DNA of 64,000 bases from Persicirhabdus sediminis (GCF_016595495.1 NZ_JAENIM010000047.1:17945-81944), one strand, 5' to 3'. Counted from the first letter of the stretch, positions 27,760 to 37,533 are shown. Numbers and translations are program-made. Notes: generated from the letters alone by a model not told the origin.

Positions 27760-29295
27760 TTAGTTAGCGAACCAAGATGCTGCACCGAGCACGAGGATAA
27801 CTGCCATGAAAATAATGAGGTAGAGCGTCACATTGCTGCTCGCTGTAGCACCATTTTGCTGAAGTTTGTCGTAGCGACCTTTGAGCTTACCTTTTCTGAG
27901 GAAGCCGTCGTAGTTACGCTGCAAGAGGTGAGTTTCCACCTGACGCATCATGTCGAGCAATACACCCACAAGGATGAGCAGTGATGTACCACCGAAGAAA
28001 CTGGTGACCATAAGGTCGAGTTTCTTGCTCATGAAGATCAATGGCATGAGAGAAACAAACCAAGGAAGGACAAAGATGATAGACAGGAAGATAGAACCCG
28101 CGAATGTGAGGCGAGTCATAGTGAAGTCGAGGAAGTCAGCAGTTGGCTTACCTGGACGCACACCTGGCACATAGCCACCGCTACGCTTGAGGTTTTCAGA
28201 AATCTCACTTGGCTGGAACATAGTGGCCACCCAGAAGTATGAGAAGAAGAAGATCATCACACCTGAGATAACGTAGAACCAAACGTTGTCCTGACGGAAC
28301 AGCTCTTGTGATTTGATCAGCCAGTCCCAATCCTTGAACATTTCAAGGTTGTGCAGCTGAGAGAAAAGGAATGGTGGCAGTGAAAGAATCGCTGTGGCGA
28401 AGATGATTGGCATCACACCTGCGTAGTTCACTTTTAGCGGTAGGTACTGAACTTGGTCAGATCCGTACTGTTTGCGGCCAACAACACGCTTGGCGTATTT
28501 GATGGCGATGCGGCGCTGGGCCTGAGTGATGGCAATAACCGCGGCGATAACACCGATGAGGAAAGCTACCAAGAATACCAGGAAGGCTGCAGCTGGAGCA
28601 CCAGCGTCACCCACTACGAGTGTCTGCCATGCGATACCAAGAGCACCAGGAAGAGCAGAGATGATGTTTACTGAGATGATGATGGAAATACCATTACCAA
28701 GTCCACGTTCAGTGATCTGGTCACCCAGCCACATTAGCAAGAGTGTACCTGTGACAATAGTCACCACTGTAGTGAAGATGAATACCCAGCCGTAGTTCGG
28801 CACAAGTTCGCCATGTGTAGCGGCTACTTGCTCGATGCCTTGAAGTCCCGGAATGTTACCTGGGTTGTTCAAGCTGATCGCCAGCAGGTAACCTTGTACC
28901 AAAGCGATGACGATTGTAGCAAAGCGAGTATATTGCGTGATTTTCTGACGTCCGCCGTCTTCACGTGATAGCTTGGCAAGTTTAGGGACAACAGCCGTCA
29001 TCAGCTGCATCATAATCGATGCTGAGATGTATGGCATAATGCCCAGAGCGAAAACGCCCATCTGAGTGAGACCACCACCTGAAAAGATAGTGAGCATTGT
29101 ACCGATGCTAGCGCTGCCGCTATCATCGCCACCCATAGCCTGCTTCTGCTTGAGGAATTCATCAATGACTGAAGAGTCAACACCCGGCAAGGTGACATGA
29201 ACGCCAAGGCGAACAAGAACGATCATCGCCAGCGTGAAAAGAATACGCTCGCGCAGTTCAGGTACTTTCCAAGTACTCGCAAATGCGGAAATCAT
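27760..29295 (-). CDS. secY: Preprotein translocase channel SecY
   Basis: 511 residues, inner-membrane channel of the Sec pathway. Ten predicted membrane segments; the N-terminal region PELRERILFTLAMIVLVRLGVHVTLPGVD and the cytoplasmic loop YAKRVVGRKQYGSDQVQYLPLKVNYAGVMPIIFA are diagnostic. It is longer than Escherichia coli SecY (443) owing to loops after membrane segments 1 and 3 and the C-terminus. Separated from rplO by about 205 bp that include a terminator, so it may have its own promoter. Confidence 0.97.
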   Translation of the reverse strand: MISAFASTWKVPELRERILFTLAMIVLVRLGVHVTLPGVDSSVIDEFLKQKQAMGGDDSGSASIGTMLTIFSGGGLTQMGVFALGIMPYISASIMMQLMTAVVPKLAKLSREDGGRQKITQYTRFATIVIALVQGYLLAISLNNPGNIPGLQGIEQVAATHGELVPNYGWVFIFTTVVTIVTGTLLLMWLGDQITERGLGNGISIIISVNIISALPGALGIAWQTLVVGDAGAPAAAFLVFLVAFLIGVIAAVIAITQAQRRIAIKYAKRVVGRKQYGSDQVQYLPLKVNYAGVMPIIFATAILSLPPFLFSQLHNLEMFKDWDWLIKSQELFRQDNVWFYVISGVMIFFFSYFWVATMFQPSEISENLKRSGGYVPGVRPGKPTADFLDFTMTRLTFAGSIFLSIIFVLPWFVSLMPLIFMSKKLDLMVTSFFGGTSLLILVGVLLDMMRQVETHLLQRNYDGFLRKGKLKGRYDKLQQNGATASSNVTLYLIIFMAVILVLGAASWFAN

Positions 29296-29373
29296 AGTGT
29301 GATTTTTGTTTGTAGTAGATTAATGGCCTACCAGAGGCCAAAAGAGAAAATTGCGGGGGTCTTTATACGCAAC

Positions 29374-29401
29374 AAGAGGAAGCGATCAAGCGCTTCCTCT
29401 T
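29374..29401 (-). other. Hairpin in the secY leader
   Basis: A perfect 11-bp stem AAGAGGAAGCG / CGCTTCCTCTT with a 6-nt loop, about 80 bp upstream of secY. No T-run on the minus strand, so not a simple terminator. It may be a processing or regulatory structure in the secY leader. Confidence 0.5.
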
Positions 29402-29461
29402 TGTAATCGCAAATTTTTCAGCTAAGTCACTGAAAGAGATGATCTTTAACTTAATAAAAAG

Positions 29462-29494
29462 TAAAAAGTGAGAGCCGATTGCTCGGCTCTCACT
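29462..29494 (-). terminator. Terminator between rplO and secY
   Basis: AGTGAGAGCCGA ttgc TCGGCTCTCACT, a perfect 12-bp stem followed on the minus strand by TTTTTACTTTTTATT. Located 7 bp after the rplO stop codon; probably lowers read-through from the ribosomal genes into secY. Confidence 0.88.
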
Positions 29495-29500
29495 AGTAAA

Positions 29501-29941
29501 TTAGGCGATTGTGCCGCCAGCCTTTTCAATTTTCTCTTTAGCAGAAGCACTGAGTGCGTCTACTGAAACAGTGAGCTTTTTGCTGAGCTCGCCAGTTCCG
29601 AGAACCTTGATGGCATCGAAGCTACCTTTGATGAGGTTCGCTGCACGAAGTGTTTCTTCGTTGACGGTAGCACCGTCTTCAAAACGAGTCTCGAGGTCGC
29701 CTACGTTGACGATTACGATCGTATCCTGGAAACGTGTGTTGTTGAATCCGCGCTTAGGAAGACGACGATGCAGAGGCATCTGACCACCTTCGAAACCTGG
29801 ACGAACACCACCACCAGAACGTGATTTCTGACCTTTATGACCACGGCCAGAAGTCTTACCAAGACCGGAGCTTTCACCGCGACCAAGGATCTTAATTCTG
29901 TGCTTAGCACCAGGACGTGGTTGAAGATTATGTAGATTCAT
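29501..29941 (-). CDS. rplO: Ribosomal protein uL15
   Basis: 146 residues, late-assembling protein of the 50S subunit. The Gly/Arg-rich N-terminus ([26 protein letters not shown]) that threads into 23S rRNA and the C-terminal globular domain are present; length matches the usual 144. rpmD, normally just before it, is missing: only 32 bp separate it from rpsE. Confidence 0.97.
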   Translation of the reverse strand: MNLHNLQPRPGAKHRIKILGRGESSGLGKTSGRGHKGQKSRSGGGVRPGFEGGQMPLHRRLPKRGFNNTRFQDTIVIVNVGDLETRFEDGATVNEETLRAANLIKGSFDAIKVLGTGELSKKLTVSVDALSASAKEKIEKAGGTIA

Positions 29942-29973
29942 AATAGTAATTTTTAGCTAGGTTATGAGTCCGA

Positions 29974-30681
29974 TTAGATGGACTTCTCTTTCTTCTTCTT
30001 GCCACGACCACCAAGAACTTGGTCTGCAGTACGCAGAGAACCGAGTGCCTTGAGAGTAGCTTTCACTACGTTAGCGTGGTTGTTTGAGCCGAGGCTCTTA
30101 CCCAGCACGTCAGTGATACCAACTGCTTCACAAACAGCACGCACACCACCACCAGCAATAATACCGGTACCTGGAGATGCAGGCTTGAGAAGAACTACAC
30201 CACCACCGTACTCAGCCTGAACTTCGTGTGGGATAGTGCCGTTGACGATTTCAACACGCTGAAGCTGACGCTTCGCATCTTCACTTGACTTGCGGATACA
30301 GTCAGCAACTTCGTTTGCTTTACCAAATCCAACACCAACGCGGCCTTCTTTAGTACCAGAGACCATCAGTGCGGAGAAGCTGAAGCGACGTCCACCTTTT
30401 ACGACTTTAGCACAGCGGTTAATGAAAACCACTTTTTCGGTAAGTTCCTTACCGTCTTCTGTCATTGGCTTTGGAGGCGCTTGACGAGGAGGACGAGGAC
30501 CACGGCCACCGCGGCCTTGTGGACCACCACGGCCTGGGCCACCAGGGCCACCTGGACCGCCACGGCCTGGACCACCTGGGCCACCACGACCTGGGCCGTT
30601 ACCTGGGCCACGGCGATCATTTGAGTCTTGAGGCTTAGCTGCGCCTGCAGGAGCTGTCTTATTTGTTTCGTTATCAGCCAT
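29974..30681 (-). CDS. rpsE: Ribosomal protein uS5 with Gly/Pro/Arg-rich extension
   Basis: 235 residues against about 167 in Escherichia coli. The canonical S5 begins near residue 80 ([30 protein letters not shown]-like region) and ends with the normal C-terminal domain. The first 75 residues are extra and low complexity, with repeated GGPGRGG units. S5 lies at the mRNA entry and takes part in decoding accuracy. The extension is probably disordered and may touch RNA. Confidence 0.96.
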   Translation of the reverse strand: MADNETNKTAPAGAAKPQDSNDRRGPGNGPGRGGPGGPGRGGPGGPGGPGRGGPQGRGGRGPRPPRQAPPKPMTEDGKELTEKVVFINRCAKVVKGGRRFSFSALMVSGTKEGRVGVGFGKANEVADCIRKSSEDAKRQLQRVEIVNGTIPHEVQAEYGGGVVLLKPASPGTGIIAGGGVRAVCEAVGITDVLGKSLGSNNHANVVKATLKALGSLRTADQVLGGRGKKKKEKSI

Positions 30682-30692
30682 GATATTAAGAA

Positions 30693-31049
30693 TTAGAATT
30701 GAAGACCAGCTTCGCGTGCGGCATCAGCAAGTGCTTTGATTTTTCCGTGATAGAGGTGACCACCGCGGTCAAAAACTACCTGTTCGATATTCTTCTCTTT
30801 AGCGCGTTCAGCGATAAGAGAACCTACTTTTGCAGCTACTTCACAGTTTGAAGCGGCTTTCTCGATTGATTTGTCGAGGCTGTTGGCTGCTGCCAGAGTC
30901 ACACCAGCTTCATCGTCGATGAGCTGAGTGTAAACGTGCTGGTTTGAGTAATTAACAGCAAGACGTGGACGCTCAGCAGTACCGGATAGCTTCTTACGAA
31001 TGCGACGGTGAATTTTCTGACGAGCTGATTTACGGTTGAGAGTGCTCAT
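30693..31049 (-). CDS. rplR: Ribosomal protein uL18
   Basis: 118 residues, 5S rRNA-binding protein of the large subunit. [30 protein letters not shown] is the characteristic N-terminal motif and [26 protein letters not shown] the conserved C-terminus. Length is normal. Confidence 0.97.
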   Translation of the reverse strand: MSTLNRKSARQKIHRRIRKKLSGTAERPRLAVNYSNQHVYTQLIDDEAGVTLAAANSLDKSIEKAASNCEVAAKVGSLIAERAKEKNIEQVVFDRGGHLYHGKIKALADAAREAGLQF

Positions 31050-31077
31050 AATTTTAAATATTTTATAATTTCAGTGA

Positions 31078-31617
31078 TTACTTAACGCTCTTACCTGCCT
31101 TACGACGTACGTACTCACCAACGTAACGCACACCCTTACCTTTATATGGCTCAGGTGGGTAGTAACCACGGATTTCCGCGGCCATTTGGCCTACAAGCTG
31201 CTTGTCGATACCTTCAACTTTAACGTTGGTGTTCTTATCGACAGATACAGTGATACCCTCTGGAATTGGGTGAAGAATTGGGTGTGACTTACCAAGGCTG
31301 AGGTCAAGTGCTTTGCCTTTAACAGCAGCACGAAAACCAACACCGATGATTTCAAGCTCTTTAACAAAGCCTTTAGATACACCTTCAACCATGTTGCTTA
31401 CAAGGCTACGGGCGGTGCCGTGAAGTGCCTTGTGTACGCGGTGGTCGCTAGGACGCTCGAGGATAACTTCGTTACCTTCAACCTTGAGTGAAATGCACTC
31501 AGGAAGTGTGTAAGAAAGCTTACCTTTAGGTCCGTCAACAGAAACGTTACCTGCGTCGTCTACCTTAACAGATACTTTCTCTGGAAGTGAGATGGATTTA
31601 TTTCCAATACGTGACAT
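31078..31617 (-). CDS. rplF: Ribosomal protein uL6
   Basis: 179 residues, 50S protein near the GTPase centre. MSRIGNKSISLPEKV start and the KGKGVRYVGEYVRRKAGKSVK end are diagnostic. An AGGAGG box lies 8 bp before the ATG, one of the clearest ribosome binding sites in the cluster. Confidence 0.97.
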   Translation of the reverse strand: MSRIGNKSISLPEKVSVKVDDAGNVSVDGPKGKLSYTLPECISLKVEGNEVILERPSDHRVHKALHGTARSLVSNMVEGVSKGFVKELEIIGVGFRAAVKGKALDLSLGKSHPILHPIPEGITVSVDKNTNVKVEGIDKQLVGQMAAEIRGYYPPEPYKGKGVRYVGEYVRRKAGKSVK

Positions 31618-31640
31618 TATATGTTCCTCCTATGAATTGA

Positions 31641-32042
31641 TTACCAAACTTTAGCGATGATTTCACCACCAAGGTTTTGCTTCTTAGCCTGACCACCTGA
31701 AAGTACACCCTTAGATGTAGACAGGATGGTGATACCTAAGCCATTAAGGACACGCGGAATTTCACCCGCACCAACGTATTGACGAAGACCTGGCTTAGAA
31801 ATGCGCTTAAGGTCTGTAAGAACTGGCTTACCTTCGTCTGAGTACTTAACTTTGCACTCGAGGACTTTGCTGACGCCTTCACCTTTAACTTCAAAGTTCC
31901 AGATGTAGCCTTCGTTTTTAAGGATTTCAGCGATGTGCTCTTTCACATTTGAGTGAGGAGCTGAGAATGACTCGTTACCGGCACGCGATGCGTTTTTGAA
32001 GCGGGTAAGGAAGTCTGAAATTGGGTCACTAAGAACTGCCAT
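31641..32042 (-). CDS. rpsH: Ribosomal protein uS8
   Basis: 133 residues, 16S-binding assembly protein of the 30S subunit. DPISDFLTRFKNASRAG at the start and STSKGVLSGGQAKKQNLGGEIIAKVW at the end are diagnostic. rpsN, which normally separates rplE and rpsH, is absent: the gap to rplE is 31 bp. Confidence 0.97.
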   Translation of the reverse strand: MAVLSDPISDFLTRFKNASRAGNESFSAPHSNVKEHIAEILKNEGYIWNFEVKGEGVSKVLECKVKYSDEGKPVLTDLKRISKPGLRQYVGAGEIPRVLNGLGITILSTSKGVLSGGQAKKQNLGGEIIAKVW

Positions 32043-32073
32043 AATAATTGGTTTCTATAGATAGTGGTTAATA

Positions 32074-32646
32074 TTAAACGGCAGCTTCTTCGCCGGCTTT
32101 CTTGATTTCACGGAATGGCATTCCCAGAGCTTTGAGAAGTGCACGACCTGCGTCATCGTTATTAGCTGATGTCACAAAAATCAGGTCGAATCCGAGCTGG
32201 CGCTTGATTTGGTCAAGCTCGATCTCAGGGAAGATTGATTGATCGTTGATACCAAGGGCATAGTTGCCACGGCCATCAAAGCTCTTTGGTGTAATACCGC
32301 GGAAATCGCGAATATTTGGAGCAGTGACGTTGATGAAACGATCGAGGAATTCCCACATGTGGTTGCCACGAAGAGTCACGCGTGCGCCAACGGCTTCACC
32401 TGCGCGAACTTTGAAGTTAGCAACACTCTTACGAGCGTAGGAGATACTTGGCTTCTGACCAGTGATCTTTGAGATCTCTGCGACAGCATCTTCGACAGCT
32501 TGCTTGCGGTCGTTGTGTTTGCCAATGTGAGTAGTTACAACAATCTTGTCGAGAGTTGGAACCTGATGCGGGTTGCTGCAACCTAGCTCTTCAGTGAGAG
32601 CAGGTACAACCTTATCCTTGTAGTAGGTTTGTAATGTAGGTGTCAT
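32074..32646 (-). CDS. rplE: Ribosomal protein uL5
   Basis: 190 residues, 5S rRNA-binding protein at the central protuberance. PTLDKIVVTTHIGKHNDRKQ, KVRAGEAVGARVTLRG and GNYALGINDQSIFPEI are family motifs. Slightly longer than usual (179). A structured intergenic RNA precedes it. Confidence 0.97.
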   Translation of the reverse strand: MTPTLQTYYKDKVVPALTEELGCSNPHQVPTLDKIVVTTHIGKHNDRKQAVEDAVAEISKITGQKPSISYARKSVANFKVRAGEAVGARVTLRGNHMWEFLDRFINVTAPNIRDFRGITPKSFDGRGNYALGINDQSIFPEIELDQIKRQLGFDLIFVTSANNDDAGRALLKALGMPFREIKKAGEEAAV

Positions 32647-32692
32647 ATTGCGGGTCAGCTCGGATTTAGCGGCTTAAGCGCTTCGTTGAGAT

Positions 32693-32734
32693 GCCAACGG
32701 GCCGGATGCACTAATGCACATCCGGCTTCTTGGC
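32693..32734 (-). other. Two-part hairpin between rplX and rplE
   Basis: Inner arms GCCGGATG and CATCCGGC enclose TGCA/TGCA, and an outer GCCAA/TTGGC pair closes the structure. It sits in the longest gap (99 bp) inside this half of the operon and has no T-run, so an RNA processing site or protein-binding control element is more likely than a terminator. Confidence 0.55.
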
Positions 32735-32745
32735 GAGACTTTTAT

Positions 32746-32976
32746 TTAGGCTTTTTTCACGTTGGAGAGATGAACTGGTCCATCTACCTCAGCGATTCCG
32801 CCTTCTGGATTTTGCTCTGACTTCTTCAGAGTCTTCTTGATAACGCGGGCTCCAGCTACAACGCATGTACCTTTAACGGCATTGATGCTTGTCACCTGGC
32901 CTTTAGCGCCCTTGGCTCCACCAGCAATAACTTCTACTGTGTCACCAACGTTGACGTGTGTTTTAATACGGCTCAT
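32746..32976 (-). CDS. rplX: Ribosomal protein uL24
   Basis: 76 residues, early-assembling 50S protein. KOW motif THVNVGDTVEVIAGGAKGAKGQVTSI is clear. The C-terminus is shorter than in Escherichia coli (104), within the range of short bacterial forms. Confidence 0.95.
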   Translation of the reverse strand: MSRIKTHVNVGDTVEVIAGGAKGAKGQVTSINAVKGTCVVAGARVIKKTLKKSEQNPEGGIAEVDGPVHLSNVKKA

Positions 32977-33011
32977 GTTGTTTGGCTCGGTTGTGAGTTT
33001 GTTATCTGAAA

Positions 33012-33377
33012 TTAGATAACCTCTGGTGCGAGAGAAACGATCTTCATGAACTGCTTCTCGCGGAGTTCACGAGCAACTGGTCCGAAGATACGAGTGCCTT
33101 TTGGGTTACCGTCTTTATCGATGACAACAACAGCGTTGCTATCAAAGCGAAGCACGGAACCGTCTGGGCGACGGATAGGAGCTGCAGTGCGAACGACTAC
33201 GCATTTCACAACAGTTCCCTTTTTAATGCTAGCAGTAGGAGTAGCTTCACGAACGTGAGCTGTGATGATGTCACCCACGTGAGCTTGCTTGGTACGCTTG
33301 CCGATCACACCAATCATCTTGGCTGAACGGGCACCTGTGTTGTCCGCAATCTGGACACTTGATTCCATTTGGAGCAT
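33012..33377 (-). CDS. rplN: Ribosomal protein uL14
   Basis: 121 residues, 50S protein at the subunit interface. [26 protein letters not shown] and [15 protein letters not shown] are diagnostic. Normal length and order (rpsQ-rplN-rplX). Confidence 0.97.
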   Translation of the reverse strand: MLQMESSVQIADNTGARSAKMIGVIGKRTKQAHVGDIITAHVREATPTASIKKGTVVKCVVVRTAAPIRRPDGSVLRFDSNAVVVIDKDGNPKGTRIFGPVARELREKQFMKIVSLAPEVI

Positions 33378-33398
33378 AACGAGATAGTAGGTAAGATG

Positions 33399-33659
33399 TT
33401 AGTGTGAAAGTACTTCAGCAATCTTCCAGCGCTTAAGCTTGGAGATTGGACGAGTTTCAGTAATGCGAACTTTATCACCCACTGCAGCTTCACCAGCTTC
33501 GTCGTGAGCGTAGAATTTCTTAGAACGCTTAATGATCTTCTTGAAACGAGGGTGTGGCACGCGTGCTACGTACTCAACCACTGCGGTCTTGTCCATGGAT
33601 GTGGAAACCACAACTCCAACACGGGACTTACGCAGACCGGCTTCTTCTTTGTTACTCAT
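33399..33659 (-). CDS. rpsQ: Ribosomal protein uS17
   Basis: 86 residues, 16S rRNA-binding primary assembly protein. GVVVSTSMDKTAVVEYVARVPHPRFKKII and VGDKVRITETRPISKLKRWKIAEVL are characteristic. Length normal. Confidence 0.97.
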   Translation of the reverse strand: MSNKEEAGLRKSRVGVVVSTSMDKTAVVEYVARVPHPRFKKIIKRSKKFYAHDEAGEAAVGDKVRITETRPISKLKRWKIAEVLSH

Positions 33660-33690
33660 AGTAAATTTTATCTTGGTGTAACGTTAACGA

Positions 33691-33891
33691 TTATCCGTTG
33701 CTCTTCTGGCTAATAGCAGTTTGCACACGGGCGATCTCGCGGCGCACTGAACGGCGACGAGCGGTATTTTCAAGCTGGCCAGTAGCCTGCTGCAAGCGCA
33801 GGTTGAGAGCTTCTTGTTTCAGATCGCGAAGGCGATTGTTGAGCTCCTTATCGGTGAGCTCAGCGATTTCTTTAAACTTAACTTGGGACAT
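33691..33891 (-). CDS. rpmC: Ribosomal protein uL29
   Basis: 66 residues, two-helix protein at the polypeptide exit tunnel. KEIAELTDKELNNRLRDLKQEALNLRLQ and IARVQTAISQK are typical. AGGAGA before the ATG. Confidence 0.96.
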   Translation of the reverse strand: MSQVKFKEIAELTDKELNNRLRDLKQEALNLRLQQATGQLENTARRRSVRREIARVQTAISQKSNG

Positions 33892-33934
33892 TGCTTTCTC
33901 CTGTAATTATATTGTTTAACTCTATGCTACTGGA

Positions 33935-34354
33935 TTAAGCATGTGAGTTACGTACGATGAAGCGAGTGCGGATACCGAGCTTATTAGAAGCAAGGCGAAG
34001 CGCCTCACGGGCATCTGACTCAGGTACACCTGCGATTTCGAAAAGCATGGTACCAGGGCGAACCACAGCCACCCAAGCTTCAACAGCACCCTTACCTTTA
34101 CCCATACGAGTTTCTGGTGGACGACCGGTGATTGACTTGTGTGGGAAAATGCGGATCCAAACTTTACCTTTACGCTTGAGGTAACGGTTAACTGAGATAC
34201 GGCAAGCTTCAATTTGGCGGTTAGTGATCCATCCGCGGCCGAGGCTCTGCAGACCGAAATCACCGAAGCTAACCTCTGTTCCGCGCTGTGCATTACCTGC
34301 ACGGCTACCGCGCTGGGTCTTGCGGAACTTAACTCTTTTTGGCATCAATGGCAT
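33935..34354 (-). CDS. rplP: Ribosomal protein uL16
   Basis: 139 residues, 50S protein near the peptidyl transferase and A site. [45 protein letters not shown]-like stretch and [19 protein letters not shown] are diagnostic. An AGGAGG box precedes the ATG. Length is normal. Confidence 0.97.
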   Translation of the reverse strand: MPLMPKRVKFRKTQRGSRAGNAQRGTEVSFGDFGLQSLGRGWITNRQIEACRISVNRYLKRKGKVWIRIFPHKSITGRPPETRMGKGKGAVEAWVAVVRPGTMLFEIAGVPESDAREALRLASNKLGIRTRFIVRNSHA

Positions 34355-34397
34355 AATATTATCCTCCTAGTAAATGATTGTTATTCCTGTGGGCTAA

Positions 34398-35099
34398 TTA
34401 ACCCTGACGACGATTGTTGTCACGACGCTGGCGGCGTGGACGGTCTCCACCGCGACCACCTTGTGGTCTTGGTGCTTCTTCCTTCTTATTGATCCAGCAC
34501 TTAATACCGATGATTCCGTAAACAGTGTTGGCTTCAGCAAATCCATACTCGATTGGAGCACGAAGTGTCTGAAGAGGCACTTTACCGAGTGCATACCACT
34601 CAGCACGTGCGATGTCAGCACCACCGAGGCGGCCTGCACAGCGAAGACGGATGCCATCAGCACCGAAGTCCATTGCAGTCTGCATTGAACGCTTCATCGC
34701 GCGGCGGAAAGCAACACGACGCTCAAGTTGAATAGCCACCTGCTCAGCGACGAGCTGTGCATCAAGCTCAGGCTTGCGGATTTCAACGATGTCGATTTTG
34801 ACTTGGCTCTCGCTGCAGAACTTAGCGATGTCAGCAGTCATTTTCTCGATTTCGGATCCTTTACGACCGATAACGAGGCCTGGACGAGAAGTGTGAAGAG
34901 TTACGCGAACGCTGTTCCATGCGCGCTCGATGACCACCTTAGAAACAGCAGCAGCTTGCATGCGTCCCTTGATGTACCCACGAATCTTAAGATCTTCGTG
35001 CAGCTTAGTAGTGTAATCCTTGCCAGTGGCGTACCACTTGGAGCGCCAGTTTTTATTAACGGCGAGGCGGAATGAGATCGGATTGACTTTACGGCCCAT
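34398..35099 (-). CDS. rpsC: Ribosomal protein uS3
   Basis: 233 residues, 30S head protein at the mRNA entry channel. The KH domain ([20 protein letters not shown]) and C-terminal domain with [35 protein letters not shown] are present. A basic RGG/RRQRR tail ends the protein. Length as in Escherichia coli. Confidence 0.97.
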   Translation of the reverse strand: MGRKVNPISFRLAVNKNWRSKWYATGKDYTTKLHEDLKIRGYIKGRMQAAAVSKVVIERAWNSVRVTLHTSRPGLVIGRKGSEIEKMTADIAKFCSESQVKIDIVEIRKPELDAQLVAEQVAIQLERRVAFRRAMKRSMQTAMDFGADGIRLRCAGRLGGADIARAEWYALGKVPLQTLRAPIEYGFAEANTVYGIIGIKCWINKKEEAPRPQGGRGGDRPRRQRRDNNRRQG

Positions 35100-35120
35100 G
35101 ATATCTGATTTTTAAATAAT

Positions 35121-35522
35121 TTACTCGGCGCTAGCTGCTGCGTTGCGCTTCTTAGGTTTTGATGACTTCTTCTTTGGCTCTGCAATCTCAACTTCGTCGG
35201 TAAGGACGATGCGGATATGACAGCTACGCTTACGGATAGCGCCTGCGCTACCACGAGCACGTGGCTTGAAGCGCTTAAGAATTGGTCCGTCACCAATTAC
35301 TGCTTCTTTAACAACGAGATCGTCAGCGAAGAGCTCGAAGTTGTTTTCTGCGTTTGCAACAGCGCTCTTGAGAGTTTTGTTGATTAGAATCGCTGCCTTA
35401 CGAGGAGTATAAGTCAAAGTCTCGATTGCGGCAGAAACTGGCATTCCCTGAATAGCGCGTGCAACATCGCGGGCTTTGAGTGGCGAGATGCGAGCGTATT
35501 TATGTGTAGCATTTACTTCCAT
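35121..35522 (-). CDS. rplV: Ribosomal protein uL22
   Basis: 133 residues from the ATG at 35520-35522 (MEVNATHKYARISPLKARDVARAIQG). L22 lines the exit tunnel; the loop FKPRARGSAGAIRKRSCHIRIVL is conserved. A longer frame upstream (to 35633) would overlap the preceding coiled-coil gene and adds a Ser/Thr-rich segment unlike L22, so it is rejected. An extra basic Lys/Pro tail follows the usual end. Confidence 0.95.
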   Translation of the reverse strand: MEVNATHKYARISPLKARDVARAIQGMPVSAAIETLTYTPRKAAILINKTLKSAVANAENNFELFADDLVVKEAVIGDGPILKRFKPRARGSAGAIRKRSCHIRIVLTDEVEIAEPKKKSSKPKKRNAAASAE

Positions 35523-35547
35523 CGGAGTAGAATTGGATGTTGTTGAT

Positions 35548-36288
35548 TTAGCGTTGGACGGTGATGACAGATGCATGGTCGCCCTGCCGGATCGTGTCTT
35601 GTGAGTTTTCGATATTTGTCGGTAATGCGCCACAAATGTCTCTTCTGACTTCTGTGACGATCGCCTCGCCTAGTTTTCGATTAGCCCGCCTGATTTCTAC
35701 AAGCATGCCAATTCGAAATCCCCTTTCACTTCCGGCATTGAGAACCAACAAACCAGTTTCAGAGTCGATACTGATGACTGTTGATTGCTGCAAATTACCC
35801 GGTGCGAACTTGGGGCGCGGCTTTTGCCTTATTTCGAGCGCGGCGTCAAGCCCTCTGATTACAGATTCCAATCGAACTCTATCGTCGGGGTCTGCGGTGA
35901 CGGCTTTTTTAGTGTATTGCAGTACTGCGGTGCGGAGCTCCTCAGCGGCTGCGGTGACCTCAGATAGCTGCTTTTGTAAGGCGTTTTGGTTCTTTACTGC
36001 ATCGAGAAGGCGATCAGACCCTCCGTCTAAAGCATTGATCCCCAGCGCCTCAAGCATCAGCTTGATATCTGAGAGTTGTTTCTGAGATTCCTCACTTTCT
36101 TTATTAGCACTTGCTAATGATTCGGCGAGGAGGTGGTTTCGGCGCTCCAGCTGGGCAACTTGTTGTTGCAGCTTGAGCAATTCTTGATTTTTTTTCGAGT
36201 GAGCTGATGATTGCGCGATACACGGTGTGGAAATCATCACAACGAGTGTAATGATGACTGCCAAGATACCATGCATCGCGCAGTTCAT
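35548..36288 (-). CDS. Secreted coiled-coil protein inserted in the S10 operon
   Basis: 246 residues, not a ribosomal protein. Signal peptide or anchor (GILAVIITLVVMISTPCIAQ), then a coiled coil at about residues 30-120 (KNQELLKLQQQVAQLERRNH and on). The C-terminal domain (about 165-246) contains STVISIDSETGLLVLNAGSE, then RGFRIGMLVEIRRANRKLGE, a beta-barrel-like unit that recalls MreC/FlgT C-domains. It lies between rpsS (25 bp) and rplV (25 bp) on the same strand, so it must be cotranscribed. Probably a periplasmic envelope protein. Function unknown. Confidence 0.8.
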   Translation of the reverse strand: MNCAMHGILAVIITLVVMISTPCIAQSSAHSKKNQELLKLQQQVAQLERRNHLLAESLASANKESEESQKQLSDIKLMLEALGINALDGGSDRLLDAVKNQNALQKQLSEVTAAAEELRTAVLQYTKKAVTADPDDRVRLESVIRGLDAALEIRQKPRPKFAPGNLQQSTVISIDSETGLLVLNAGSERGFRIGMLVEIRRANRKLGEAIVTEVRRDICGALPTNIENSQDTIRQGDHASVITVQR

Positions 36289-36313
36289 AAAGTAGCTTAC
36301 TCTTAGCTACGGC

Positions 36314-36583
36314 TTATCGTTTACCGATACCGCCGTGTGCCTTGAAGATGCGAGTCGGGGCAAATTCACCCAGTTTGTGACCCACCATGTTCTCGTTGAC
36401 AAATACAGGAACAAATCCTTTGCCATTGTGAACGTCGAAGGTGTGACCAACGAAGTCTGGTGTGATCATGGACTTGCGGCTCCATGTTTTGATTGGCTTG
36501 CGGTTGCCGGCTGCTTCAGCTTTGTCAATTTTGATCAAAAGCTTTTGGTCGACGAATGCGCCTTTTTTCAGTGAGCGAGACAT
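36314..36583 (-). CDS. rpsS: Ribosomal protein uS19
   Basis: 89 residues, 30S head protein contacting the large subunit. [43 protein letters not shown] and GEFAPTR are diagnostic. Normal length. Confidence 0.97.
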   Translation of the reverse strand: MSRSLKKGAFVDQKLLIKIDKAEAAGNRKPIKTWSRKSMITPDFVGHTFDVHNGKGFVPVFVNENMVGHKLGEFAPTRIFKAHGGIGKR

Positions 36584-36615
36584 AATCTATATATTTCTAG
36601 TTTAGAGTTAGTGGA

Positions 36616-37452
36616 CTACTTCTTGCGTCCCTGAACGATAACCTTGCTGCTGGCCTTGAACTTCTTACGAGTTTTCTGACCTTTAGTGTGTCCCCAAGGT
36701 GACTTAAGGTGCTGGCGACCACCACCTGACTTGGATTTACCTTCACCACCACCGTTCGGGTGATCGACTGGGTTCATACACATACCACGTACAGTTGGGC
36801 GGATGCCGAGCCAACGTGAACGACCTGCTTTAGCAGAAACGACGTTCATGTGATCGCGGTTACCAACCTGACCGATGGTGCAGTAGCAGTTTCCGTTGAA
36901 CTTGCGAATTTCGCCAGAAGGCATCTTCACGAGTGCAGTACCGTCTTCTTCACGGTTGGAAAGGATCGCTTGCTGACCAGCTGAACGAGCCACTTTACCA
37001 CCCATGCCTGGCACGAGTTCGATGTTGTGGATCGCTGTACCCAGAGGTACGTTCTTAAGCTGAGTTGCATTACCTGGCTTAGGCTCAACGCTCTCGCCAG
37101 ACTTAACTGTAGCACCTACTACCAAGCCAACTGGGGCGAGGATGTAGCTCTTAACGCCGTCTGCGTACTCAATAAGGGCAATGCGACATGTACGGTTTGG
37201 ATCGTACTCAATAGCAACGACTGTAGCTTCGATGTCGTGCTTACGACGTTTGAAGTCTACCAGACGGTACTTGCGCTTGTGACCACCACCTTTGTGGCGA
37301 CAAGTGATGCGGCCTTGGTTGTTACGGCCACCTGATTTTTTAAGAGGAGCGGTGAGGCTCTTCTCTGGTGTTGATTTGGTGATCTCCTCAAATGTGTTCC
37401 AAACCTTGTAGCGGTTTGATGGAGTCACTGGCTTAAAATGTTTCAAAGGCAT
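36616..37452 (-). CDS. rplB: Ribosomal protein uL2
   Basis: 278 residues, 23S rRNA-binding protein needed for subunit joining. [26 protein letters not shown], the SH3-like core and the C-terminal [29 protein letters not shown] with its critical His are all present. Length close to usual (273). Confidence 0.98.
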   Translation of the reverse strand: MPLKHFKPVTPSNRYKVWNTFEEITKSTPEKSLTAPLKKSGGRNNQGRITCRHKGGGHKRKYRLVDFKRRKHDIEATVVAIEYDPNRTCRIALIEYADGVKSYILAPVGLVVGATVKSGESVEPKPGNATQLKNVPLGTAIHNIELVPGMGGKVARSAGQQAILSNREEDGTALVKMPSGEIRKFNGNCYCTIGQVGNRDHMNVVSAKAGRSRWLGIRPTVRGMCMNPVDHPNGGGEGKSKSGGGRQHLKSPWGHTKGQKTRKKFKASSKVIVQGRKK

Positions 37453-37533
37453 AGCTCGCTATTCTGTTCGAATTTATCGTTTTGCAGCGTGACCTTGCGG
37501 CCTTACTTGCGTAGATGAAATTGGGTTAAATTT

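Noticed and set aside
29462-29494. Termination as the end of the whole ribosomal transcript
   Set aside because: The strong terminator at 27701-27736 after secY marks the end, so the rplO-secY hairpin more likely reduces than stops read-through.
35121-35633. Longer L22 protein overlapping the coiled-coil gene
   Set aside because: The extra 37 residues are Ser/Thr-rich and non-homologous to L22, while MEVNATHKYARISP is a clean L22 start.
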